A stretch of DNA of 64,000 nt, taken from assembly GCA_030248295.1 (NCBI GenBank), contig JASANH010001195.1, positions 124,001 to 188,000 on the forward strand. Direction: 5' to 3'. Positions 47,342-64,000 of the stretch are shown piece by piece (positions within the stretch are counted from its first letter, which is position 1; every line of letters begins with the position of its first letter). The position numbers and the translations under genes were made by a program. The stretch is from Mesodorylaimus sp. YZB2_4. Lineage: Eukaryota; Nematoda; Enoplea; Dorylaimida; Dorylaimidae. Below the pieces are notes generated by a model. That model was not told the DNA's origin. It was given only the letters and a program-made list of their open reading frames with translations, and did not search any database.

Positions 47342-48033
47342 TTATTCGTCTTTCGCCTTTTCTACTTGACCAGCATAAAACCTGGTTCCTAGCCTCACAT
47401 TCCAAATCACATTTATCGACCACAGGACAAATAATACATAAAAATGGCGATAAGTATACGGTATCCAATGTTCTTTTGTCATTAATGCAATTGGTGCATC
47501 CAGAAAATAAAATAACACCACCAACCACACGGCCTGCCATAATGCGTCCCAGGCGCTTCGAACTGGTGTCAGAATGCCCCTGAAATGAGATATATACTGT
47601 CAATCCTCACTTGTATTCCATGGCTCCAACAGAAACTAGCAGGACCTATTTGAAATCATTCAGCCGCTCATTGTACCCCTGGGTCGTCGAACTTTAAAGT
47701 CTCTGCGAGGAGGGGCAGCAATTGCGTGAGTAACCCTGGCAGTTAGGATAAAGCCTAAGGCGATGCAAGACCTTACGTTTTCTTTTCAACAAACAGCAGG
47801 ACCAACGCTATGAAAACAGTGAGAAGGACTGCTCTTGGCAGAGTATAATCTTCAGTCATCATCCTTTCGTAAATTGGACCAATTTCTTTTCCATTGCATT
47901 TAAAAACATTTAGGACCCAAAGAAAACCGATAATGTGATCTATCGAGAGCCACCACCATCCGTAAGCAGATGCGGCAAGGACGCACAAGACTAAACGCAA
48001 GGCAAAGTCAACGAGCTGAGATAGTTTGGCCAT
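47342..48033 (-). CDS. Small four-helix membrane protein D (new family)
   Basis: Two exons, 48033-47777 and 47579-47342 (phase 2 junction AAAAC|GTAAGG), give 164 aa. I do not recognise the family. Four hydrophobic segments: FALRLVLCVLAASAYGWWWL, AVLLTVFIALVLLFV, ALWQAVWLVVLFYFLDAPI and FYVLFVLWSINVIWNV. Between helices 1 and 2 lies YERMMTEDYT; after helix 2 comes KKTGILTPVRSAWD, and the end is KAKDE. The four-helix plan with short termini is MARVEL- or tetraspan-like, but no signature is decisive. The paralogue E at 59598-60142 has the same exon lengths (257 and 238 nt), the same phase and the same motifs, which supports both as real genes. Confidence 0.75.
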
Positions 48034-48427
48034 TCTACTGTACTGGCCAATAATGAAAGAGTAAAATGAGAAGACTGTTGGCGACTTGAATGCAGGCAGT
48101 CGGCAGCAGTAGGCACAAATTATCACAGCATCAGCAAACAGGTTTGCATCAACTGGTTTGCACAAGATAGTTTTGTATAACTGTGGGGTGACTGCTTCGC
48201 TTCCTCACGACGCGAGTTCCGCAGGGTAAGGTGGAGTTTTAGCGTAGAGCAGTCGGAGTGAGCGTACTGGCATGAGCGCCTCCCCACAAATACAAAAGGT
48301 GTAGGGACTGAAGACAAGAGGAAGAATGTGGGGGCAAGCAAGGAGCGAGCTGATAAGAAAAGGTCGCCAATCATTCAGTCGAATTTGACATAGTTGTAAT
48401 GCCTTCCAAGGTGCCATAGTGAGCTCT

Positions 48428-48500
48428 CTGCTCACTGGTCAGTAGTGGCCAGCGCCTAAAGCCCTGCGGGTTTTCGAATTCTTGTGTGGTGTTGTAACTC
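48428..48500 (+). repeat. Dispersed repeat, second copy of 39990-40075
   Basis: CTGGTCAG, then GCGCCTAAAGCCCTGCGGG, then TTCGAATTCTTGTGTG, parallel the block at 39990-40075. Family and ends unknown. Confidence 0.5.
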
Positions 48501-48709
48501 GAATCTTGGTGAGGGCTTTTTCCCAGCTAGAGGATCTATAATCCTGACTGGTTCTAGAAGGTTGCCCGTCTGGCCTTCTTGGTGTAATAGATGCCTCAGT
48601 GTACTCTATTTGCATAGAACATTTAGTGTGCACACGCACAGACCATTTGTCTCCCTCCCTGGTCGGGACCGAGCGAGGCCGAGAGGCCGAGTTGACTGGT
48701 TTTCCTAAC

Positions 48710-48991
48710 ATGCGAGGGATTGATATGACTAGGCCTTGGAGCCGAGCATCGCCTATATAAAGGCCCTGCTCCTTGCCTGGCGAGATTCAGTGTCTACTGT
48801 AGATCAGAGTACCTCTCGACGACACGACGTTTGCAGCTGGCTCCCTTGATCCTGCGTGAGTCCCCCTGGTCCGGCGTAGTGGACGCTAGTAATAAACTGC
48901 ATCGATACTTGGGCTGCGTGGCTTGATTCGAACCTCCACACCACAACGCAGTTGGTTCAGTGAACTAGCACGAGAACGTAACTGTTTCATT
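48710..48991 (+). mobile_element. LTR-like module (solo or partial LTR)
   Basis: A TATA box TATATAAA at 48754-48761 is followed by an AATAAA at 48891-48896, the order expected in an LTR (promoter, short R, polyadenylation signal). Soon after, TTGGCGGCTCATCG at about 48990 resembles the region just inside a gypsy-type 5' LTR. No gag-pol reading frame follows, and no second LTR was seen. Ends are guesses. Confidence 0.4.
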
Positions 48992-50485
48992 GGCGGCTCA
49001 TCGTCAGACTGCTCTTCAGTCCGGTATTTCGACTTGTGCGGCTGGGTTCTCCCCAGCTGCCTTCCCTCCGCTCGGTGCTCTGCACTTGGCTCGGTTCTAC
49101 CGCTTGTAGAGGTGTCCACCCATTGGCCCAATACCAGGGTTATCGTTACTAGTGTCCGTTTCGATAGGGACCGCGCAGTGCTGATTCGAACGCACAGTAG
49201 CACGCATGAAGATACAGTAGTCCCACCAACAACTGGAAAGGGTATGACAGTGCGAGCCACAAATTTTTGCCCCTTTCGAATCTCCTCAAAAGGCATCGTA
49301 GCTCGTGACCATCTGATCCATTGTAGGTTAAATCCATGCATCTAAAATGCTGCGCTTGACCAAGTCTATTGGCCAGATCAACACAAAATTTCCACCACTT
49401 TTACAGCGCCCAGTTTCAGTGACTGGTAATCAGCAGAAACAGAGATAGATACAATGAGACACCTGAGGAGGAATCCCACTCGGAAAGCTTATAGGTGCAT
49501 TAGTGAGGTGTTTGGCCTGTGGGGAAGGCGGTGTACTTGGTTGCGCCACCGCCTCGAGAAGACAAGATTGAGGCTGTGAAACGAGCAACGGCTCCAGGAT
49601 GCGTCAAGAAAACCTTGCTGCCCACCCCCAGTAGTGCCAACCATCTGCTAATTTGTTTTCGCAAGCTCTCAAATTGTTTGGTTGACAGTGAGGACTAGTG
49701 TGTGCGACTTACAGTTATGTAAACGGAGCAGTATGCCTTGAGTCAAATTTAGGGCTATTCAGCTTATTGCACGGCCACGCTTTATCATCCGTGTACTTGT
49801 ATTGGAGTCAGCACTTGTGCCGTAACCATTACCAGTCATCAAATGTGATCTGTAGATCAGATTTTGATGTACAAACCACAGCAATCGAGTGATCAGAGCT
49901 TCAACACCCTACTTTCATCACACAAATTTATTGCTCACCTGTTGATACTTGATAAATAGACGGTTTGGAGGCCAGCAGAAACATTTGCTCATGTTTTAAA
50001 CAGGTGAGAATTGCTTCGCATAAGAATGACCACTTTGATCAAAACGCATTTATTCCGAAGCGACAGTGTCTGAAAACGGCGTGAGGAAAGCCAAAAATAC
50101 CCATACACTGTTCATTAGTAGAACACTGACAGCTAAACAGACTCACGATACGTAAACCTGTACGTCCCCACTTGACACAAAGCTGTCTCAAAAAAACATG
50201 AAGCATACAAAATGAGTTCACAAAAAATTGTTAGCAGGCAGCCAGTATCTCAGTTCACCCGCTCCACCCACAAAAACTTCAAAACCGGTCGCATCATTCG
50301 AGCAAGAACACAGAACTCGAATATTTCGAAAACTGATTGAACAATGAAAAACGAACCACCTGTAAGAAACCACAAAGTGGCCTGCATATGCGCAAAAACC
50401 GGACCAGAAATTTCAGAAAACATCATTAGTTCGTACTAAACAACATTACTGTATTACGACGCAAATTGCATACCTAAAACACGTC
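48992..50485. other. Region 3' of the kinesin gene, no recognised gene
   Basis: Overlapping frames of about 140-150 codons on both strands at 48886-49345 show no recognised domain and probably belong to the LTR-like element's flank. A copy of repeat B lies at 49560-49735. The rest should include the kinesin 3' UTR. Confidence 0.45.
49560..49735 (+). repeat. Dispersed repeat B, copy 1
   Basis: GAGGCTGTGAAAC, CAGGATGCGTCAAGAAA, CCCAGTAGTGCCAAC and GACAGTGA blocks recur in order at 54310-54560. That second copy ends in a tRNA-like sequence, suggesting a SINE. Confidence 0.65.
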
Positions 50486-58966
<8,481 letters not shown>

Positions 58967-59597
58967 CGACAAATGAGCACACGAGAAATAGATTGACGAA
59001 CTACAACTGGCGAAGGGGAACTGGTCTACTGATGGAAAAGACGCGTACAAAATTCAAAAAGCGGCGTCATGCATATACACGAAGTAAATAAACCCGGCTG
59101 GCTGGCGTGCTAAATTATGACGAACCGCCTGTAAACGAACACCACACGATGACGCCTACGCTACGCCGCTCTTCATGCAGCGGCTGGCTACTAGTGGCAA
59201 CCACATAAAAACAACAAAAAATCATCAGTATTCCTCACACGCTTAAACACAAAGAGCTTTTCTATGGCATCTGCCCCCTCATGATATGTTGGAAAAGGAA
59301 GTTACTTTTATACGAGTGAAGCATAGAGCACTTTTCGTCGCCCGCACACAAATAATAATACAAATAAATCTAAAAAGTGTAGCACTGATTATTTTTTTAG
59401 TGGGTGTAGAATAGTGACATATTTTCGCACCGGCTGCTTAGAAGATTTATTGCAATAGGCAGAAACTTATATGCGGGAATTTTGAATCTTTCGGAAGATG
59501 TGACTATGGACTAGTACATACTGTACATAATGTAGTTATGAATATGCGTGCTACATGAAGTGTGCTTTGAACTAAATGATGACGATAAGATTCACTT
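58967..59597. other. Intergenic between kinesin and protein E
   Basis: About 630 bp hold the kinesin 5' flank and probably the 3' UTR of protein E. The kinesin upstream DNA shows no TATA box that I can defend. Confidence 0.5.
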
Positions 59598-60142
59598 TTA
59601 TTCATCTTTTGACTTTACAGTTTGCTCCCCACATAATTTTGTGCCTAACCTAATGTTCAAGATGACATTCATAGAGAACAACACAAAAAATCCATGAATA
59701 TGGCTGTGGGCGTACGGTTGCCAGTGCTCTCTCAGCATAAACATGATGGGTAAATGTAAATTAGCGAATAGAATGACTAACCAAAAACTTTGCCACAGCA
59801 CATCCCAAATTGTACGAGTCGGTGTTAGGATGCCTCTGAAAAATGGCACTTTAGTCACGAACGCGACCAAGCAAACTAGTCTTACGTTTTTCTTCCAACA
59901 ATGAGTATAGTCAATGCCACGTAAGCGTTCAAGAAAACAGCCCTAGTGGGTGTATAATCTTGTGTCATCATCCTCTCGTACAAGGGCTCGACGTCCTCGC
60001 CCTTGGCACGGAAATGATTTAGGATCCAGAGATAGCCCAAAATGTGATCTTTCGAAAGCCAGTGCCACTCGTAAATAAATGCCGCAAGGACACATAGGCC
60101 GATACGAAGAGTAAAGTCAATGATTCGATAAATTTTATCCAT
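59598..60142 (-). CDS. Small four-helix membrane protein E (paralogue of D)
   Basis: Two exons, 60142-59886 and 59835-59598 (257 and 238 nt, phase 2), give 164 aa, exactly the architecture of protein D at 47342-48033. Conserved blocks: CVLAA, a W-WLS-DHI-G-LWxLN stretch, EPLYERMMTQDYT, RKTGILTPTR, WDVLWQSFWLVILF, EHWQPY, FVLFSMNVILNIRLGT, and the end KSKDE. The family is not recognised. Its start is 466 bp downstream of the stop of methyltransferase B on the same strand. The 50-bp intron is very short. ATG 60142 was chosen because it matches the D start; the frame is also open upstream of it. Confidence 0.75.
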
Positions 60143-60399
60143 GCTTCTGTTTCGATCAAGCGTTTCCCTAAGATCGTACAACGTTGGCGCAAGTAATTTG
60201 CGGATATTGACGTAAGAAAAGTGTGCATGAGAATGTGGGCCATCCAACGCGCATTCGAGACGTGGCCTTGCGCAAGTGCGGAAACTAGTTTGCGTCATAA
60301 GGTGCTTTTATGGTAGTGCGGATATGTCAAAGGATGGCATGGAGACTGCGCAAGAATGTCATTCTGCAATCATTCTGATGCAAAGAATAAGTGACTGCC

Positions 60400-60520
60400 T
60401 CACAGTGAATTTTCACATTTACTTTTCTCTGATTGTAATTTCCAAAATGCAATTAGCGGACAGAACGACCGACAAAAAACTTTGCCGCAGCACATCCTAA
60501 ATTTTACGTCCCACTCAATA
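60400..60520 (-). pseudogene. Fragment of a third four-helix gene
   Basis: On the minus strand, a segment containing GGATGTGCTGCGGCAAAGTT parallels exon 2 of protein E (GGGATGTGCTGTGGCAAAGTT at the same place) for about 70 nt, with diverged flanks. No intact frame continues. It is a relic of a third copy in the gap between methyltransferase B and protein E. Confidence 0.65.
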
Positions 60521-60607
60521 TTTCTGCGATCATCCATTAAAAAACTTGTCATCAGATGACACCAATTAAGGCTAGAGAAGTTTTTCATTTCCTATGATCC
60601 ATCAAAA

Positions 60608-61811
60608 TCACAAACGCTCATACGTAAAGTATGTTCCATCACCGTACTGGGTGTACCCAGGCAGAACCACCTTTGCGATCAAGCGAACGAGTCCAGCTTT
60701 CTCGAACTCCTTAACTTTTTGCTCCATTCCCAGTTGAATAAACCACTTTTCGCACAGGCCAAAAATAATAAAGCCGCCGTGACGCTGAAATAAAAAGCAG
60801 CAGGCTAGATCAACCGGAGCATGGTGTAGTGTAATGTTGCTCCCATGTAAGAAGTGCTAGTTTACACTCGAATGATGTTCTTGCTGGCAGTGTCCTGCCT
60901 CTCCGAGGTCGGGACCAGACACGAAGCTGACTATAAACGCGAGATCGAGGCGGAACGGCTGGTTTGGTTTGCAGGCATCGGTTGAGGGCTGGTCTTGAGT
61001 TACTGGTCAGAACTGCTCAGTGAGCATCTCGGGTTCACTTGTCAGCTGCGCCAAAACCCCGTTTGCGGCCCCTATTTGGTCTTCATGGCCTTTTTGGTGT
61101 TTGACAATAAACTTAGCACTAGGAGTCGTGTACGAAGCGAGACTGCTGCCTGTGGCCTCAGGGAGGCCACATTTTGCCCTAGGGGGAGACAAGGATCTCA
61201 TACAGCACAATGTCTCTGCGCAGGCACTAGGCAACCTGAGCAGTTTCCCAGGACATTACCTTAGCTGGCTCAATAAAATGACGAAGATGTTCGCATTGCA
61301 TGTGACCTTGTGAGAACACGCCGACGCCCATGACGATGTCGTACGATTCCAACTGCACGACCTTCGATGCTTGATCAGGCAACAAGATTTCGTGGAACAA
61401 ATGACTGTAAACTCGGTCTTCTTGTTTCTTAGCCACTTCCAACATTCCAGCCGATCCATCTAATCCGTCCAAAGTGATCTTATCCCACGCGCTACGTCCA
61501 TATTGGTCAATCACGGCAGCCTTGAGCAATCGACCAGCTTCGCCTGAGCCTGCACCGATTTCCAAAATTTTGATCTTCTCTTTTTCATGGATCACTTTTG
61601 CCAAATGAATCAAAGCCACTTGAATAAGCAGTTTTGGGCCTTGGTATTCCACTCGTTTCACCACATCGTCGTACGTGGCGCTCCAATTGTCGTAAAGACT
61701 AACGCACTCCTGAGGATTTTCAGAATGATGCGATTCTTCGATGTAGTAAGTGTGCAGATCGAGCTCTTTCTCCAATCGAAGTGTATGAACGACAAGGTTT
61801 TCAGCGGACAT
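60608..61811 (-). CDS. METTL27: METTL27-like SAM methyltransferase B
   Basis: Two exons, 61811-61260 and 60784-60608, give 242 aa with exon lengths (552 and 177 nt) and phase identical to copy A. Signature elements: LYDNWSATYDD, motif I ILEIGAGSGEAG, LDGLDGSAGMLE, YDIVMGVGVFS, and the exon 2 start RHGGFIIFGLCEKW. Coding identity with A is high, while the introns (475 bp here, 763 bp in A) are unrelated by eye, which argues for selection on the protein after duplication. The substrate is unknown. The four-helix gene E follows on the same strand. Confidence 0.88.
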
Positions 61812-62965
61812 ACTTTACTTGCGCTTATTGTAGCAGCGACTAAAAGTATGGGGCGAAGTGTAGGCTTGAAAGAGGAAGACTACGAGAGCGCCTCTGATAA
61901 GTATACCCCACTATTCACTGGCGGGAGCGTTTTGCACTAGACAAGTGTTTATGGCATCAATGCCTGGACGAATATACTTAGCTTGTATACGTGCAACTAC
62001 ATCGGCTTATCTTCATCATCCTCGATGCACCTTCCTTTATAAGAGTCGGACAAAAAGTACGGTAATCAAATCTGTCAGCGCATATTGCACTAAAAGACCA
62101 GACGCTTTTTAGCAACGTTTTTCAGATTGAATGTTCTGCTTCTCATGCGAAAAAATAACGTGATGATAAATATAAATCTCTGCTAGGGGCAAAGTTCGAA
62201 TGATCTCTCTGTAGCATTATGGCATATGTCCTTATGGCCTCTATCCTTAGGCTTGTGCGTATGGTCATGGCTTACATACAGGGCTGCTGGCCGCTTGAGT
62301 TGTTTATCTTAGACAAGAAATTGTGTTCTCAGTTTCTTGTAGCTCTCTGTAGCAAAAGATTCTTGCTGGTTTGGTGATTTAATTTTTATGAATGGAAGGC
62401 CAGTTGACTTGTATTGCTCATGGTCTTAAGAAATCAGTCTGAAGGCGTTCCGTCAGTATTAAAGCTTTTACCGAGAAACCTGCGGCTGGTCTAAAATTAC
62501 TACTTGAATTTTGGATAGGAAGAGGGGTGAAATTAAAAATCAGTATATACGTAAGCGTACTACGTCTCATATTTGGCAAGCAGAACCCCAACCTGCAAAT
62601 CCGTACGTCTTTTAACCATACTTAGTGCGATAAAATATGATTTCAAATTAGGCCGATCCAGGTGACAATTTTTTGAAAGTTATACCAAGCCAATTGATCA
62701 TGACTGATCATAGTTTCCGTGGATTCGGAATTTTATTTTTCAACCTGAAAATCGTAGAAAATCTTAATCCTGCCCTAATCCTGGAGCCTATATTTTTTGG
62801 TTACAGATAACCACTTACAGGATTTCTCGCGTTGCTCGCATTCTACGCAAAAGTACGCACTTACGGGTATTTCGTCACTAAATTTTCCTCCCATGAAGAA
62901 TTTGTCAATTTCGTCTGTTTTCCATGCCAATTTTGAGTATGAACTATACGTACTCACTGAGATAT
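61812..62965. other. Intergenic, nothing recognised
   Basis: Upstream region of methyltransferase B. No exon, RNA gene or classified repeat seen. Confidence 0.5.
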
Positions 62966-62967
62966 GC

Positions 62968-63731
62968 GACGTTTCCCCCACTGTGACGATTCCCCCGCTG
63001 AGACGATTCCCCCACTGTGACGATTCCCCCGCTGAGACGATTCCCCCACTGTGACGATTCCCCCGCTGAGACGATTCCCCCACTGAGACGATTCCCCACT
63101 GGATTCCCCCTAGACGACTGAGACGATTCCCCCACTGAGACGATTCCCCCACTGAGACGATTCCCCCACTGTGACGATTTCCCCGCTGAGACGATTCCCC
63201 CACTGTGACGATTCCCCCGCTGAGACGATTCCCCCACTGTGACGATTCCCCCGCTGAGACGATTCCCCCACTGTGACGATTCCCCCACTGAGACGATTCC
63301 CCCACTGAGACGATTCCCCCACTGAGACGATTCCCCCACTGAGACGATTCCCCCACTGAGACGATTCCCCCACTGTGACGATTTCCCCGCTGAGACGATT
63401 CCCCCACTGTGACGATTCCCCCGCTGAGACGATTTCCCCACTGAGACGATTCCCCCACTGAGACGATTCCCCCACTGTGACGATTCCCCCACTGAGACGA
63501 TTCCCCCACTGAGACCACTCGAGACGATTCCCCCACTGTTACGATTCCCCCACGATCCCCCACTGAGACGATTCCCCCACTGAGACGATTCCCCCACTGA
63601 GACGATTCCCCCACTGTGACGATTCCCCCACTGTGACGATTCCCCCACTGAGACGATTCCCCCACTGAGACGATTCCCCCACTGAGACGATTCCCCCACT
63701 GTGACGATTCCCCCACTGTGATTCTCCCGCG
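62968..63731. repeat. 17-bp minisatellite, about 44 units
   Basis: The unit is GAGACGATTCCCCCACT with two frequent variants: GTGACG for GAGACG, and CCCGCT for CCCACT. The variants alternate over long stretches, making a 34-bp higher-order unit. Small deletions interrupt it near 63093-63122 and 63511-63560. Because 17 is not a multiple of three and the unit has no minus-strand stop, all three minus frames stay open through much of the array. Confidence 0.95.
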
Positions 63732-63799
63732 CCCCCGCTTCGCCCCCACCATAATTTTCTCCTGATCTGTAGGTAGGTACGACTTGGGTCGCAAAAGGC

Positions 63800-63930
63800 A
63801 GCACGTGTGTGATTGGATGTGTGTTGCAGGATGATAGGTTTGGCTTTTAGGGTGAGGGGCAGTGTAAAGTACAAGTTTGGTGCAGCAGCTCAACGTGCAA
63901 GGTATTCAGGCCACAAACTTTTTGAACTCC
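63800..63930 (-). mobile_element. Terminus of a mariner-like element
   Basis: Read on the minus strand it begins AGGAGTTCAAAAAGTTTGTG, continues GAGCTGCTGCACC and TTGTACTTTACA, and matches the corresponding terminus of the element at 42593-43263. The rest of the element is replaced by the minisatellite and unrelated DNA. Confidence 0.65.
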
Positions 63931-64000
63931 TAACTTATTGCAGAATTATTGTTGCAGACTCCCAACTTACGCTGCCGATACGAATGTATGTAAGACCAGA

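Noticed and set aside
48886-49345. Overlapping frames of about 140-150 codons on both strands
   Set aside because: Neither shows a recognisable domain, and they face each other over the same bases beside an LTR-like module; coding status cannot be supported.
62968-63731. Regular repeats that might suggest a CRISPR array
   Set aside because: Repeats are head to tail without unique spacers, and the sequence is a eukaryotic nuclear genome.
62775-63893. Long minus-strand frame of 372 codons with a 17-residue repeat, collagen- or silk-like at first sight
   Set aside because: It is produced by a 17-bp minisatellite without stops in any minus frame; two other frames are equally open, there is no signal peptide or splice support, and it runs into a mariner terminus.

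Overview
The window is nuclear DNA of an invertebrate animal. Protein genes are split by short GT-AG introns, many of 50-400 bp. They encode animal-typical families: TMEM59, CAP/venom-allergen-like secreted proteins, bestrophin, claudin-like 4TM, METTL27-type methyltransferase, kinesin-13 and 7TM receptors. The intergenic and intronic DNA is packed with SINEs, hAT-like and mariner-like elements, MITEs and a minisatellite. The N-terminus of the bestrophin and the CAP pair are compatible with an ecdysozoan such as a nematode or tardigrade, but nothing here fixes the phylum. No prokaryotic operon, rRNA, intact tRNA or CRISPR array was seen.

Layout. 1-5.5 kb: no intact gene; a TIR-bounded mini-element and a decayed Helitron/PIF1-type helicase. 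5.6-9.6 kb (+): TMEM59 orthologue, six exons, 421 aa. 11.8-15.8 kb: two CAP genes tail to tail (197 aa on +, 177 aa on -). 16.7-18.6 kb (-): unrecognised 558-aa membrane protein. 19.0-21.1 kb: transposon cluster with one hAT-like element nested in another, both with target-site duplications. 23.1-23.3 kb: inverted duplicate of a methyltransferase 5' end. 25.4-26.9 kb (-): METTL27-like methyltransferase A. 28.4-29.0 kb (-): claudin-like protein. 30.2-32.1 kb (+): bestrophin. 34.1-35.2 kb (-): 7TM receptor with one in-frame stop. 37.3-38.5 kb: second copy of the nested hAT-like element, inserted in a tRNA-like sequence. 41.9-43.3 kb (+): 7TM receptor pseudogene cut by an internally deleted mariner. 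44.6-45.2 kb (-): doubtful gene. 46.3 kb: SINE. 47.3-48.0 kb (-): small four-helix protein D. 48.7-49.0 kb: LTR-like module. 50.5-59.0 kb (-): complete 15-exon kinesin-13, 746 aa, with transposons in its introns. 59.6-60.1 kb (-): four-helix protein E. 60.6-61.8 kb (-): METTL27-like methyltransferase B. 63.0-63.7 kb: 17-bp minisatellite beside a mariner end.

The clearest signal of genome dynamics is the parallel duplication of two families. METTL27-like genes A and B, and four-helix genes D and E, keep identical exon lengths and phases within each pair. Broken copies of both lie nearby. B and E are 466 bp apart on the same strand. The four-helix family is the best candidate for something undescribed. 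All exon joins were made by eye from splice signals, reading frame and remembered family alignments; no search or transcript data was available.
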